Below, piece by piece: positions 7,346-14,205 of a stretch of DNA of 14,389 nucleotides. The first letter of the stretch is position 1, and every line of letters begins with the position of its first letter. Source of the DNA: Pyrodictiaceae archaeon (GTDB taxonomy: Archaea > Thermoproteota > Thermoprotei_A > Sulfolobales > Pyrodictiaceae); NCBI GenBank assembly GCA_027043685.1, contig JALUFI010000104.1, positions 1 to 14,389 of the forward strand, written 5' to 3'. Under the pieces are notes generated by a model, which saw only the letters and a list, made by a program, of their open reading frames with translations, did not search any database and had not been told where the DNA came from. A program made the position numbers and the translations under genes.

Positions 7346-7969
7346 TTGAGCAGTGCGAGGCACTACCTACTGGTCTGTGACGGCGAGGCCAAGGGCCTAT
7401 ACCCGTCGCTCCGCGAAGCCCTAGCCGCGGCCAAGGGCTGCAGCCGGGTAGAGGTCTACCGCGCCGAGCCAGTGCTCAGCCTCACCCAGGAGGAGTTGAC
7501 AGAGCTAACCCAGGCCCCTGCAGGGATAGTAGCGGCTGGCGAGCCGGGGCAGGCAGCTGCACCGGCACCAGCCCGCGGAGCGCCAAAGCCCCCTGCGGCG
7601 GCTGTCGTGTTCGACCAGATGTTCAAGAGGTTCGCGGAGATACTTGACAGGGAGCTGAGGGACTACCCCCTGGTCTTCCACGAGATAATAGGCCGTGGCC
7701 TCGAGAAGCCCATCAGGGTCGCGGACCGGATATACCAGCAGCCCGCCCGCGACGACTACGATGTACTCAACCTGCTCGAGAGGCTCAGCAAGGAGCACAG
7801 CCTAGTCATATTCTTCACCGGCGACCGGAAGCTAGCGGCCCAGGCCAGGGCACTGCCAAACGTCCACGTGGAGTTCCTGCCGCCCGGCGAGGTCTCGGGA
7901 AAGGAGATGGCAATCAAGCTAATGAAGCGCCGCATAATAGAGGCCCTCGGGGCAGCTCCAAGGGGGTGA
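7346..7969 (+). CDS. Two-domain protein of unknown function, co-transcribed with usp
   Basis: A 207-residue protein starting at TTG 7346, with no other plausible start near the N terminus. Residues 1-55 look like a small alpha/beta unit (HYLLVCDGEAKGLYPS then a helix, then RVEVYRAEPV). Residues about 57-87 are an Ala/Pro/Gly-rich linker. Residues 88-205 form a second, mostly helical domain ending in a strand-rich part (HSLVIFFTGDRKLAAQARAL, then VHVEFLPPG). The FFTGDRKLA stretch faintly recalls the C-terminal part of PIN-like domains, but I do not see the complete acidic set and do not assign that function. No signal peptide or membrane segment. Codon use matches the neighbours. The stop codon lies within a 7-bp hairpin. 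Confidence 0.8.
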   Translation: MSSARHYLLVCDGEAKGLYPSLREALAAAKGCSRVEVYRAEPVLSLTQEELTELTQAPAGIVAAGEPGQAAAPAPARGAPKPPAAAVVFDQMFKRFAEILDRELRDYPLVFHEIIGRGLEKPIRVADRIYQQPARDDYDVLNLLERLSKEHSLVIFFTGDRKLAAQARALPNVHVEFLPPGEVSGKEMAIKLMKRRIIEALGAAPRG

Positions 7970-8019
7970 GGAGTCACCCCGAACCCCCTGACCCCGAGGA
8001 GGGGGCTCTCCCCCGGGGG
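7963..8019 (+). terminator. Tandem GC hairpins after the unknown two-domain gene
   Basis: The first hairpin pairs GGGGTGA (7963-7969, containing the stop) with TCACCCC (7974-7980) around a 4-nt loop. The second pairs GGGGG (8001-8005) with CCCCC (8010-8014), and CCCCCGGGGG follows at 8010-8019. No T-tract follows, so a termination role is only suggested by position. Confidence 0.4.
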
Positions 8020-8079
8020 ATGGGGTAAGGGTAGGTTGCCGACCCTCCGCTTGGCCGTGTATGGGGCGGTGCCGCCGCG

Positions 8080-8685
8080 ATGGCATCGGAGAAGGAGTGC
8101 AGCCAAGTGGTGGAGGGCTTTATCGCTAGGCTCGCTGGGCTCGTGGCCTCCGACGTGGAGTCCGGGGAGCCGGGGCTCCGGATAGGCCGTGTCCTCGAGG
8201 AGGCCTACCTATACGCCTCCACGCGGGGCAACTGCCTCGCCTACACCTCGGGGCTCGGCCTCGAGGAGCTTCTGCGCCGCGAGCTGGAGTCGCTGGCCAA
8301 GCTAGCCCTCGACGCGGTCATGGAGGCCCTCTCGGTCCACATGGAGAAGGTGGGCGAGGAGCTGCACGCAGAGCTCTCCGGGCTCCTAACCGGCTACGCA
8401 ACCCACCTCGCGAGGATAGTGGTCGCGATAATAGAGGCCATGAGGCAGGGCGTTGACCGCGTCGTACTCCAGGCGCTGGAGCCCCTCGTCTTCGCCTCAG
8501 CTGTCCGCCTACTCGCGGTCGCACACCTCGTCCGAAGCACGCCCACCGAGAAGCTCCCCGAGCTGCTCCCCGGGCTGCGCCGCGCAGTGCAAACCTACAT
8601 AGCCGAGGAGGACGAGTTCATAGCCAACGTGTTCTACACCCTCACCGGGGGCGCGGCGGGCCTTGCCCAGGGCCAGGCGGGCTGA
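8080..8685 (+). CDS. Helical protein of unknown function
   Basis: A 201-residue protein starting at ATG 8080, one of only two ATG starts in the window; GGTG lies 8 nt upstream. It is predicted almost wholly helical, with repeated amphipathic stretches (LEELLRRELESLAKLALDAVMEAL, VGEELHAELSGLLTGY, LARIVVAIIEAMRQGVDRVVLQAL). No family motif is recognised. The hydrophobic stretches are broken by charges, so it is probably soluble. It contains two cysteines, at residues 7 and 52. The next gene begins within its last codons, so the two form a pair. No clear TATA box is seen in the 110-nt spacer before it. Confidence 0.75.
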   Translation: MASEKECSQVVEGFIARLAGLVASDVESGEPGLRIGRVLEEAYLYASTRGNCLAYTSGLGLEELLRRELESLAKLALDAVMEALSVHMEKVGEELHAELSGLLTGYATHLARIVVAIIEAMRQGVDRVVLQALEPLVFASAVRLLAVAHLVRSTPTEKLPELLPGLRRAVQTYIAEEDEFIANVFYTLTGGAAGLAQGQAG

Positions 8686-8905
8686 GGAGGAGATACTCCG
8701 CCGCCCAGACCCCCAAGGCTACTACGTAATCCCCATCCACGCCCCAGGGCCACGGGAGCAGCGCGAGGCGCAGGAACTAGCCCGGGAGCATGGAGCCATG
8801 GTGGAGTACGCGGGAGATGTAATGCTGCTCCGCGTGAAGGCCCGGGCGGCGGCGAAGAGGCTCCTAGAGGAGGCCAGGAGGAGGGGGCTAAGCCTAGCCT
8901 ACTAG
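8663..8905 (+). CDS. Small protein of unknown function overlapping the previous gene
   Basis: An 80-residue frame from TTG 8663, overlapping the upstream gene by 23 nt; no ATG or GTG start precedes the conserved-looking part. Residues about 20-80 read like a compact alpha/beta domain: strand (GYYVIPIHAP), helix (REQREAQELAREHG), strand pair (AMVEYAGDVMLLRVK), helix (ARAAAKRLLEEARRRG). Codon use (AGG, CTC, CTA, GTA) matches neighbouring genes. The ribosome binding site is weak, so translation may be coupled to the preceding gene. It ends 30 nt before the convergent tbp gene. No family recognised. Confidence 0.68.
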   Translation: MPRARRAEEEILRRPDPQGYYVIPIHAPGPREQREAQELAREHGAMVEYAGDVMLLRVKARAAAKRLLEEARRRGLSLAY

Positions 8906-8935
8906 GCCCCCGGGGCGAGAAAGAAGGGGCGCGGG

Positions 8936-9541
8936 CTAGTAGCAGGGCCTTATCGCGCGCAGCCTCTTCAGCTTCTCGTATATCTTCTGGACGGCCTCGT
9001 AGACCTCCTCCTCCCTCTTGGCGCCCGTTATCACCATCTTCCCGGACCCGAATATCAGCAGCACGACCCTCGGCTCGTCCATGCGGTGTATGAGGCCTGG
9101 GAACTGCTCCGGCTCATACATGCTATTCTCCAGCGTCAGCGCAGCCCTCTCAAGGTCTACGCAGATGCCGAGGTTGGCCGAGGCAACGATGTTCTGTATC
9201 TGGGCCTTCGGCCTACCCTTAATCTGTATCCCGTGCTTCTTGAGATTGCGCACAATCTTCTTGACGGCCTCTATGAGGTCCCTGGTGCTCTTGGCGCCCG
9301 TGACAACCATCTTCCCGGACTTGAAGATGAGCGCGGTGACCCTGGGCTCCTCGAGGCGGTAGACCAAGCCCGGGAACTGCTCCGGGTTATACTCGGCTGT
9401 GATTATGACTCTCTCTATCAGGTTCAGGTCAAGCTCCTGGTCCAGCGAGACGGTGGCGACAATATTCTCTATGTTCACCTGGGGCTTCGGCTCAGCGCTC
9501 TGCTGGGCAGTAGAAGCTGTCCTCTGCTCTGCGCTCTCCAA
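8936..9541 (-). CDS. tbp: TATA-box-binding protein
   Basis: The basal archaeal transcription factor that binds TATA boxes and recruits TFB and RNA polymerase. The 201 residues contain the two direct repeats that form the saddle: about 26-105 (NIVATVSLDQELDL ... RVTALIFKSGKMVVTGAKS) and about 117-196 (NIVASANLGICVDL ... RVVLLIFGSGKMVITGAKR). Both carry the EQFPGL(V/I) core. A polar N-terminal extension of about 22 residues (Ser/Ala/Gln/Glu-rich) precedes repeat 1, and the C-terminal tail is basic (RLRAIRPCY), with no acidic tail. It starts at TTG 9541; the ribosome binding site is weak (AGGGT). The promoter region is unusually AT-rich for this window. It is convergent with the gene ending at 8905. 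Confidence 0.96.
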   Translation of the reverse strand: MESAEQRTASTAQQSAEPKPQVNIENIVATVSLDQELDLNLIERVIITAEYNPEQFPGLVYRLEEPRVTALIFKSGKMVVTGAKSTRDLIEAVKKIVRNLKKHGIQIKGRPKAQIQNIVASANLGICVDLERAALTLENSMYEPEQFPGLIHRMDEPRVVLLIFGSGKMVITGAKREEEVYEAVQKIYEKLKRLRAIRPCY

Positions 9542-9557
9542 GACCCTAGAACACCCC

Positions 9558-9588
9558 TTAAAAACCCGCTAAAAAGCCCCTATATAAA
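9558..9588 (-). promoter_or_regulatory. tbp promoter with TATA box and further A/T tracts
   Basis: Read on the minus strand, TTTATATA (9588-9581) is a strong TATA box 40 nt before the TTG start. CTTTTTAG (9577-9570) and GTTTTTAAGG (9567-9558) follow at roughly one-turn spacing. Transcription from the first element would begin near 9555. The extra tracts may be alternative TATA boxes or autoregulatory sites; that part is inference. Confidence 0.6.
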
Positions 9589-9881
9589 CCCTGCCGGTCA
9601 GGCCAGCGCCCAGCACTAATTAGCCGCAGGCCACGCTCCACCGATACCCAACGAGCACGGCGCCGGGGGATGGCGAGGCGGGCAGTCAAGGACCCAGCAG
9701 GGTATGGCTGGCCTAGTCTCACGCCGACCCCGGCAAAGCCACACAATCCCGGGGAAAGCCGCCGCCCCTTCCCAAGGGCCCCGGGCCGCGGACGGCGTAG
9801 CGGTGGCCGCCGCGGCCTACACCCCCACCAGGGGCCGCGGGGGCGGCGGCCCCCAGAGGGGGTCCACGGTCCACGTGCCTC
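9589..9881. other. GC-rich spacer between tbp and nnr, no supported gene
   Basis: I see no credible coding region: the short frames on both strands are low-complexity Pro/Arg/Gly. It holds a tandem repeat GGTCCAC-GGTCCAC (9861-9874), a strong hairpin at 9831-9853 and an isolated CTAATTAG (9617-9624). I looked for tRNA T-loops, RNase P and SRP RNA signatures and C/D boxes and found none. Confidence 0.5.
9831..9853 (-). terminator. GC hairpin downstream of nnr
   Basis: An 8-bp perfect all-G/C stem (GGGGCCGC / GCGGCCCC) with a 7-nt loop, starting 28 nt beyond the nnr stop. No T-tract is present. It may be a 3'-end structure. Confidence 0.35.
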
Positions 9882-11465
9882 TCAGCAACCGCTCCTCAGG
9901 GGCAGCCTCCTGTAGATCACTGCGTCCCTTGCAGCCTCCTCGGGGCTGTTGAGCACGCGTGGAATCCTCTCCAGGAGATCCATGACTGTCGCTGAGTCGC
10001 CTAGCTCGCGGTAGGCGAGGGCGCCGGCGGCGCCGTTCACGTAGGCTGCCACGGCGGCGGCGTTGAAGGGGTCCAGACCCTTCGCCAGCATCGCGGCTGC
10101 GAGGCCGGCGAGGGAGTCCCCGGTGCCCCCGGCGCTCATCGAGGGCGCGCCAGTCTTGTTGAGCCTCGCCCTCGTCGCCTCGGCTATGACGTCCACGGGG
10201 CCCTTGAGGAGCACTGTGAGCCCGGGGTGCTGCTGCGCGGCCTCGGCGGCGTCCTCTATCCTCCTAGGGATGCATGTAACCGGTGTGGGGCGCTTGCCGA
10301 ACAGCTTCTCGAACTCGGCGTCATGCGGCGTCACGACGACGCCCTTTCCCAGGAGGCTCCTCCACCCCGCGGCGTGCTTCAGCGCGTCCGCGTCGAGGAC
10401 GACGGGCTTTCCGGCCTCCAGGGCCTTCTCGACCAGGAGGCGGAGCGCCTCCCCGGTCTCCTCGGCGAGGCCGGTGCCCATCCCCGCCGCTACCGCGTCC
10501 ACGCGGCGGAGCAGGGGCTCCAGCTTCTCCACGTGGCTGGGGTGGAGCCAGGGGTGCCCCTCCAGCCTGACCGGTATGATGCTGGGCCTCTGCGCCGCGG
10601 CCGCCTCCACCACGTTGGGGGTCGAGGCGAGGAAGACCAGGTCCACGCCCGCGGCCTCCGCGGCCCTCGCCGCTATGATGGGGGCTCCGACGTAGTCTAT
10701 TGAGCCCCCCACCACTAGTACGCGGCCCGCCTTGCCCTTCCGGGTCTCCCAGCTCCGCTTCGGAACCCTCCTCGCCACGTCGCCGGGGCCGACGTATATC
10801 TCGGCCTCGGGCGGCACCCCTATCTCGGCGACGACTAGCTCGCCTACCAGGTCCGGCCTCCGGTAGAGCCCGGGCTTCGGCTTATGCAGCGTCACCGTCA
10901 CGTCGGCCTTCACAGCGGCGCCAGGGGCCTCCCCTGTGTCCGCGTCGAGGCCCGAGGGAACATCCACCGCGACCTTCACTGCGTCGGCCTCGTTGATGGC
11001 CTCTATGGCTTCGCGGTAGGGGGAGCGGGGCGCGCCCCGGAGCCCCACGCCGAGCAGCGCATCAACAACGGTGTCCGCGTCAGCCACGGGTACCCGGGCC
11101 GGGTCGCGGACGTGGACTATCTCGACGCTGTAGTCCATAGCCTCTAGAGCCTCATACATAGCCCTGGCCTCCTGGCTCCTAATGTCCCTAGGCCCGGAGC
11201 CGAGGAGGTAGACAACAACGCTGTAGCCGCGGAGCGCGAGGTGCCGTGCAGCCGCGAGGCCGTCGCCGCCATTACCCCCGGGGCCCGCGTAGATGGCGAC
11301 ACGGCCCCCGGGCCTAGTCTTCTCAGCAACAACGTCGGCCACGGCCCTGCCAGCGTTCTCCATGAGGAGGAGTCGTGGGACGCCAAGGGCCTCGGAGTTA
11401 GCGTCCACGACGGCGACGTCGAGCGAGGTCATCGACGGGCCCAGGCCCAGGATGACGCGAGGCAA
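9882..11465 (-). CDS. nnr: Bifunctional NAD(P)H-hydrate repair enzyme (epimerase + ADP-dependent dehydratase)
   Basis: Repairs damaged hydrated NAD(P)H. The N-terminal YjeF_N/NnrE half (to about residue 215) epimerises R- and S-NAD(P)HX; signatures AGPGGNGGDGLAAARHL, ALLGVGLRGAP and VDVPSGLDADTG. The C-terminal ribokinase-like NnrD half (from about residue 240) dehydrates S-NAD(P)HX with ADP; signatures VVGGSIDYVGAPIIAA, AGMGTGLAEE, VLDADAL, TPHDAEFEKLFG, and the catalytic GGTGD at about residue 450. About 527 residues, the usual length for the fused form. Start choice: TTG 11465 has GGAGGGGTG upstream at good spacing. GTG 11477 lies against that site, and ATG 11432 matches where the fold begins but lacks a ribosome binding site. 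It is divergent from nadE, so NAD repair and NAD synthesis may be co-regulated. Confidence 0.94.
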   Translation of the reverse strand: MPRVILGLGPSMTSLDVAVVDANSEALGVPRLLLMENAGRAVADVVAEKTRPGGRVAIYAGPGGNGGDGLAAARHLALRGYSVVVYLLGSGPRDIRSQEARAMYEALEAMDYSVEIVHVRDPARVPVADADTVVDALLGVGLRGAPRSPYREAIEAINEADAVKVAVDVPSGLDADTGEAPGAAVKADVTVTLHKPKPGLYRRPDLVGELVVAEIGVPPEAEIYVGPGDVARRVPKRSWETRKGKAGRVLVVGGSIDYVGAPIIAARAAEAAGVDLVFLASTPNVVEAAAAQRPSIIPVRLEGHPWLHPSHVEKLEPLLRRVDAVAAGMGTGLAEETGEALRLLVEKALEAGKPVVLDADALKHAAGWRSLLGKGVVVTPHDAEFEKLFGKRPTPVTCIPRRIEDAAEAAQQHPGLTVLLKGPVDVIAEATRARLNKTGAPSMSAGGTGDSLAGLAAAMLAKGLDPFNAAAVAAYVNGAAGALAYRELGDSATVMDLLERIPRVLNSPEEAARDAVIYRRLPLRSGC

Positions 11466-11517
11466 GACGCTGAGCACCCCTCCGGCGGTGCGCCGTTACC
11501 TCCCCGCGGGAAGGCCG

Positions 11518-11540
11518 TGATAGATAATGTTCTTCTACAA
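11518..11540. promoter_or_regulatory. Bidirectional AT-rich promoter region between nnr and nadE
   Basis: TAGATAAT (11521-11528) is the only TATA-like stretch between the two divergent genes. On the minus strand it reads ATTATCTA, about 56 nt before the nnr start at 11465. On the plus strand it lies about 65 nt before the nadE ATG. One element may serve both genes. Confidence 0.5.
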
Positions 11541-11591
11541 GCCCCGGTGTGGCTACAATGGAGCCGTGGGGAGGCCGCGGGGCAGGGCGGC

Positions 11592-12431
11592 ATGGCTGTC
11601 AAGAGGATAACTATGGAGGACATAACCGGGCTAGACTACGAGGGGGTTGCAGAGGCCCTCTCCGAGTTCACGCGAGAAGTGGTAGCCTCCGCCGGCGCCA
11701 AGGGAGTCGTGGTCGGTGTGAGCGGGGGAGTTGACTCAGCCACCACGCTCGCTCTCATGGTCAGGGCTCTCGGCGCCGACAAGGTCTTCGCGCTAGTCAT
11801 GCCTGACTCTGCGGTCACGCCCCCCGAGGACGTGAAGGACGCCCTAAGCGTCATAGACAAGTTCGGCGTAGAGTACAAGTCCATAGACATCAAGCCCATA
11901 GTGGACGCCTACCTTGCCGCGACGGGCGAGAACCCTGACAAGAGGAGCCTCGGCAACCTCCGCGCAAGGATAAGGATGAGCCTCCTCTACCTCTACGCCA
12001 ACATGGAGGGCAGGCTGGTGGCCGGCACCGGGGACCGGAGCGAGATACTCATAGGCTACTTCACCAAGTACGGCGACGGCGGCGTCGACTTCCTACCCAT
12101 AGGCTGCCTCTACAAGACCCAGGTAAGGATGCTCGCCAAGCACCTGGGCGTGCCGCCGAGGATAGCGGAGAAGCCCAGCAGCCCCAGGCTCTGGCCAGGC
12201 CAGCTGGCCGAGACCGAGCTAGGCATACCCTACGAGGAGATAGACCTCATACTCTACGGGCTCTTCGACCTAGGCCTCAGCCCCGACGAGGTGGTGGAGG
12301 CGACGGGCCTGGAGCCCTGGAAGGTGCAGCGCGTGCTGGAGCTGCACCGGAGCAGCGAGCACAAGCGCCACCCACCACCCAGCCCCGACCCGAAGCAGTA
12401 CGTGTGGAGGTACCGCGCAACCCGCGCCTAG
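11592..12431 (+). CDS. nadE: NH3-dependent NAD synthetase
   Basis: Amidates deamido-NAD to NAD with ATP and ammonia, the last step of NAD synthesis. It has 279 residues, normal for the archaeal ammonia-dependent form, with no glutaminase domain. The PP-loop SGGVDS is at 44-49; GTGDRSE (145-151), GYFTKYGDGGVDFLPIG (about 155-171), LYKTQVR and EKPSSPRLWPGQ (193-204) are typical of the family. ATG 11592 fits where homologues begin, with only a GGGCGG-like site before it. The frame stays open far upstream, but this is the antisense side of nnr. Another ATG at 11558 is out of frame. The gene is divergent from nnr. Confidence 0.95.
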   Translation: MAVKRITMEDITGLDYEGVAEALSEFTREVVASAGAKGVVVGVSGGVDSATTLALMVRALGADKVFALVMPDSAVTPPEDVKDALSVIDKFGVEYKSIDIKPIVDAYLAATGENPDKRSLGNLRARIRMSLLYLYANMEGRLVAGTGDRSEILIGYFTKYGDGGVDFLPIGCLYKTQVRMLAKHLGVPPRIAEKPSSPRLWPGQLAETELGIPYEEIDLILYGLFDLGLSPDEVVEATGLEPWKVQRVLELHRSSEHKRHPPPSPDPKQYVWRYRATRA

Positions 12432-12433
12432 AG

Positions 12434-12446
12434 CCCCTGGCAGGGG
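12434..12446 (+). terminator. Short hairpin after nadE
   Basis: CCCCT pairs with AGGGG around GGC, starting 2 nt after the nadE stop, followed by further G-rich sequence. The role is uncertain. Confidence 0.3.
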
Positions 12447-12470
12447 GGACGGGGGCGCTGCAGGCGACGG

Positions 12471-12486
12471 GGGAGGAGCGCCTCCC
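12471..12486 (+). promoter_or_regulatory. Hairpin enclosing the ribosome binding site of the DUF4010 gene
   Basis: GGGAGG (12471-12476) pairs perfectly with CCTCCC (12481-12486) around AGCG. The left arm is the ribosome binding site for TTG 12487, and the right arm touches the start codon. G-U pairs between 12469-12470 and the TT of the start codon could extend it. If it forms, it would block initiation, so it may be a translational control point. Confidence 0.45.
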
Positions 12487-13800
12487 TTGTCACCCACCGG
12501 TTTTGCTACGGAGGAGCCGCTCCTCCGCATAGTTGTGGCCTTCCTCTCCGGCATGCTTATCGGAATCGAGAGGGAGAAGGCCAGGGCGGCCATCGCGAGG
12601 AAGCGGAGGGGGCGGGCCACCGGGGTAGAGGAGATCGTCGTCAAGGAGTTCCCGGGGATAAGGACGTTCAGCCTCGTAGCCATATACGCCGCCGTGCTCG
12701 GCTACCTCTCCTCCTCTTCCCTTGTCTCCACGGCGCTTGCGGCGACGCTCCTGGCGTTATTCGGTCTAGTCATAGTAGTGTTTGAGGCCTATAGGCTCCT
12801 CGTGGCCAGGATAGCCGGGATAACAACAATAATCGTCCTCCTCGTGGACTTCGTGATAGGGCTCCTCAGCGGCCTGGGCGAGGTACTCCTAGCAGTCAGC
12901 ACCGCGGTGCTAACCACGTTCGTGCTAGCGATAAAGCTGCCCGCGGAGCGCGTGGTCGGCAGGATAAGGTACGAGGAGCTCCTCTGGGCCCTGGAGCTAG
13001 GCGTAGTCATACTCGTTGTCGGCCCATTCTTCCTTGAGTCAAACGCGTCCTTCTACGGGGTGAGTCTACGTAGCCTCTACCTCTTCTTCGCCCTAGTGCT
13101 CACGACCTCCTACCTCGGCTACGTGGCCGCCAGGCTGATGGGTGGCAGGGGGCTCGCATACACCGCGCTCTTCGGAGGCCTCGCGAACAGCGAGGCGACG
13201 CTGATGGCCCTCCTCCAGCTCCTCGGCCCCAGCGGCGCATCCCTAGCCTTCGACATAACCATACTCACCAACGTTGCGATGGTTGTACGGAACCTAGCCA
13301 TAGCGGCCGCAGCCGCCTACACGGTGTCCCAGGAGTCATGGCTAGCAGCTGTGGCCCCCCTCGCGCTCGCCTCGGCCGCGGCCGCGGCGCCGGGGATCTA
13401 CGCCTGGAGGAGGAGCCTCGAGAGACTCGTGGGCGAGACGCCGGAGATAGAGAACCCGCTCCGCTTCCGCGCAGCGCTGAAGACCACGCTCCTCTACCTC
13501 GCGATAGCCTTCCTCTCCTACCTCGTCGAGTCCACCGGGGTCGGCGGCCTAGCCATAGTGGCGGCTCTCGGCGGCTTCGTCTCCAGCAGCGCAGCGATAC
13601 TAGCAATATACTCCCTGGGGCTCCACGACCCCCTCCTCCTCGGAAAACTAGCAGTAATAGCGACGATAGCCGGGCTGCTCAACAAGCCCATCTACGCCCA
13701 CGCAGGCCTCGCCGACCCAAGGGCCACGCGGAGAAGCCTCGCAGCGAGCACGCTGCAGGCAGCCCTAGCCCTGGCCGCCGTGCTCCCCCTCGCCCTCTAG
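12487..13800 (+). CDS. MgtC/SapB-DUF4010 family membrane protein
   Basis: A 437-residue polytopic membrane protein starting at TTG 12487, with GGAGGAG 8 nt upstream. The N-terminal segment (LLRIVVAFLSGMLIGIERE) has the MgtC/SapB signature, followed by a charged cytoplasmic-looking loop of about 30 residues. About ten or more hydrophobic segments follow through the rest. The C-terminal DUF4010-like part has two similar turns between helices, LFGGLANSEATL and ALGGFVSSSAAI, which may line a pathway. The family is unproven as a transporter; MgtC proteins are linked to magnesium stress in bacteria, but the substrate here is unknown. It ends 36 nt inside the convergent purE gene. A hairpin covers its ribosome binding site. 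Confidence 0.88.
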   Translation: MSPTGFATEEPLLRIVVAFLSGMLIGIEREKARAAIARKRRGRATGVEEIVVKEFPGIRTFSLVAIYAAVLGYLSSSSLVSTALAATLLALFGLVIVVFEAYRLLVARIAGITTIIVLLVDFVIGLLSGLGEVLLAVSTAVLTTFVLAIKLPAERVVGRIRYEELLWALELGVVILVVGPFFLESNASFYGVSLRSLYLFFALVLTTSYLGYVAARLMGGRGLAYTALFGGLANSEATLMALLQLLGPSGASLAFDITILTNVAMVVRNLAIAAAAAYTVSQESWLAAVAPLALASAAAAAPGIYAWRRSLERLVGETPEIENPLRFRAALKTTLLYLAIAFLSYLVESTGVGGLAIVAALGGFVSSSAAILAIYSLGLHDPLLLGKLAVIATIAGLLNKPIYAHAGLADPRATRRSLAASTLQAALALAAVLPLAL

Positions 13801-14205
13801 CAGCCCCAGTATCCGGAGCGCCAGCAGCGCCGCGTTGACCGCGTTACCTATCCCCACCGCGGCGACCGGCACGCCCCGCGGCATCTGGACAATCGAGAGC
13901 AGCGCGTCAACGCCCCGGAGCGGCCCAGCTGGCAGAGGCACCCCGATAACCGGCTTCCTTGTCCTCGACGCTATGTAGCCCGGAAGCGCGGCGGAGAGAC
14001 CCGCCATAGCAATGTAGACCCTCACCCTGTGCTCGCACTCCTCGAGAAACCTGTCAAGCTCCCTGGGGCTGCGGTGGGCGCTGTAGACATGAAGACTCGC
14101 CTCAACACCATGGCTCCTAAGAACCTCCAGCGCCTTCTCCCCGTACTCCCTGTCACTCTCACTCCCAATAACCACGGCCACGACGCCGCACTCGGGCAAC
14201 GCCAC
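13765..14205 (-). CDS. purE: PurE, N5-carboxyaminoimidazole ribonucleotide mutase / AIR carboxylase family
   Basis: Acts in purine synthesis, making CAIR (4-carboxy-5-aminoimidazole ribonucleotide). The protein is about 146 residues with GSESD (14-18), SAHRSP (42-47, holding the conserved His), AMAGLSAALPGYIAS (67-80), KPVIGVPLPAG and GVDALLSIVQMPRGVPVAAVGIGNAVNAAL. The AGLSAALPG loop has Ala where many bacterial class I enzymes have His. The start is uncertain: the frame opens at TTG 14238, but GTG 14205 and TTG 14199 lie closer to where homologues begin. GGTGA at about 14207-14211 fits TTG 14199 best by spacing. No other pur gene is adjacent. Its 3' end overlaps the convergent membrane-protein gene by 36 nt, within a variable tail (EGEGEHGGQG). 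Confidence 0.92.
   Translation of the reverse strand: MALPECGVVAVVIGSESDREYGEKALEVLRSHGVEASLHVYSAHRSPRELDRFLEECEHRVRVYIAMAGLSAALPGYIASRTRKPVIGVPLPAGPLRGVDALLSIVQMPRGVPVAAVGIGNAVNAALLALRILGLLEGEGEHGGQG

Noticed and set aside
9589..9881. tRNA, RNase P RNA or SRP RNA in the long spacer
   Set aside because: No T-loop, no RNase P core sequence and no SRP helix 8 signature were seen.
10063..11147. Several plus-strand frames opposite nnr
   Set aside because: All are shadows of the Nnr coding strand, with no recognisable domain.
11241..11591. N-terminal extension of the nadE frame by 117 codons
   Set aside because: It runs through the antisense of nnr and the promoter region; NadE homologues begin near ATG 11592.
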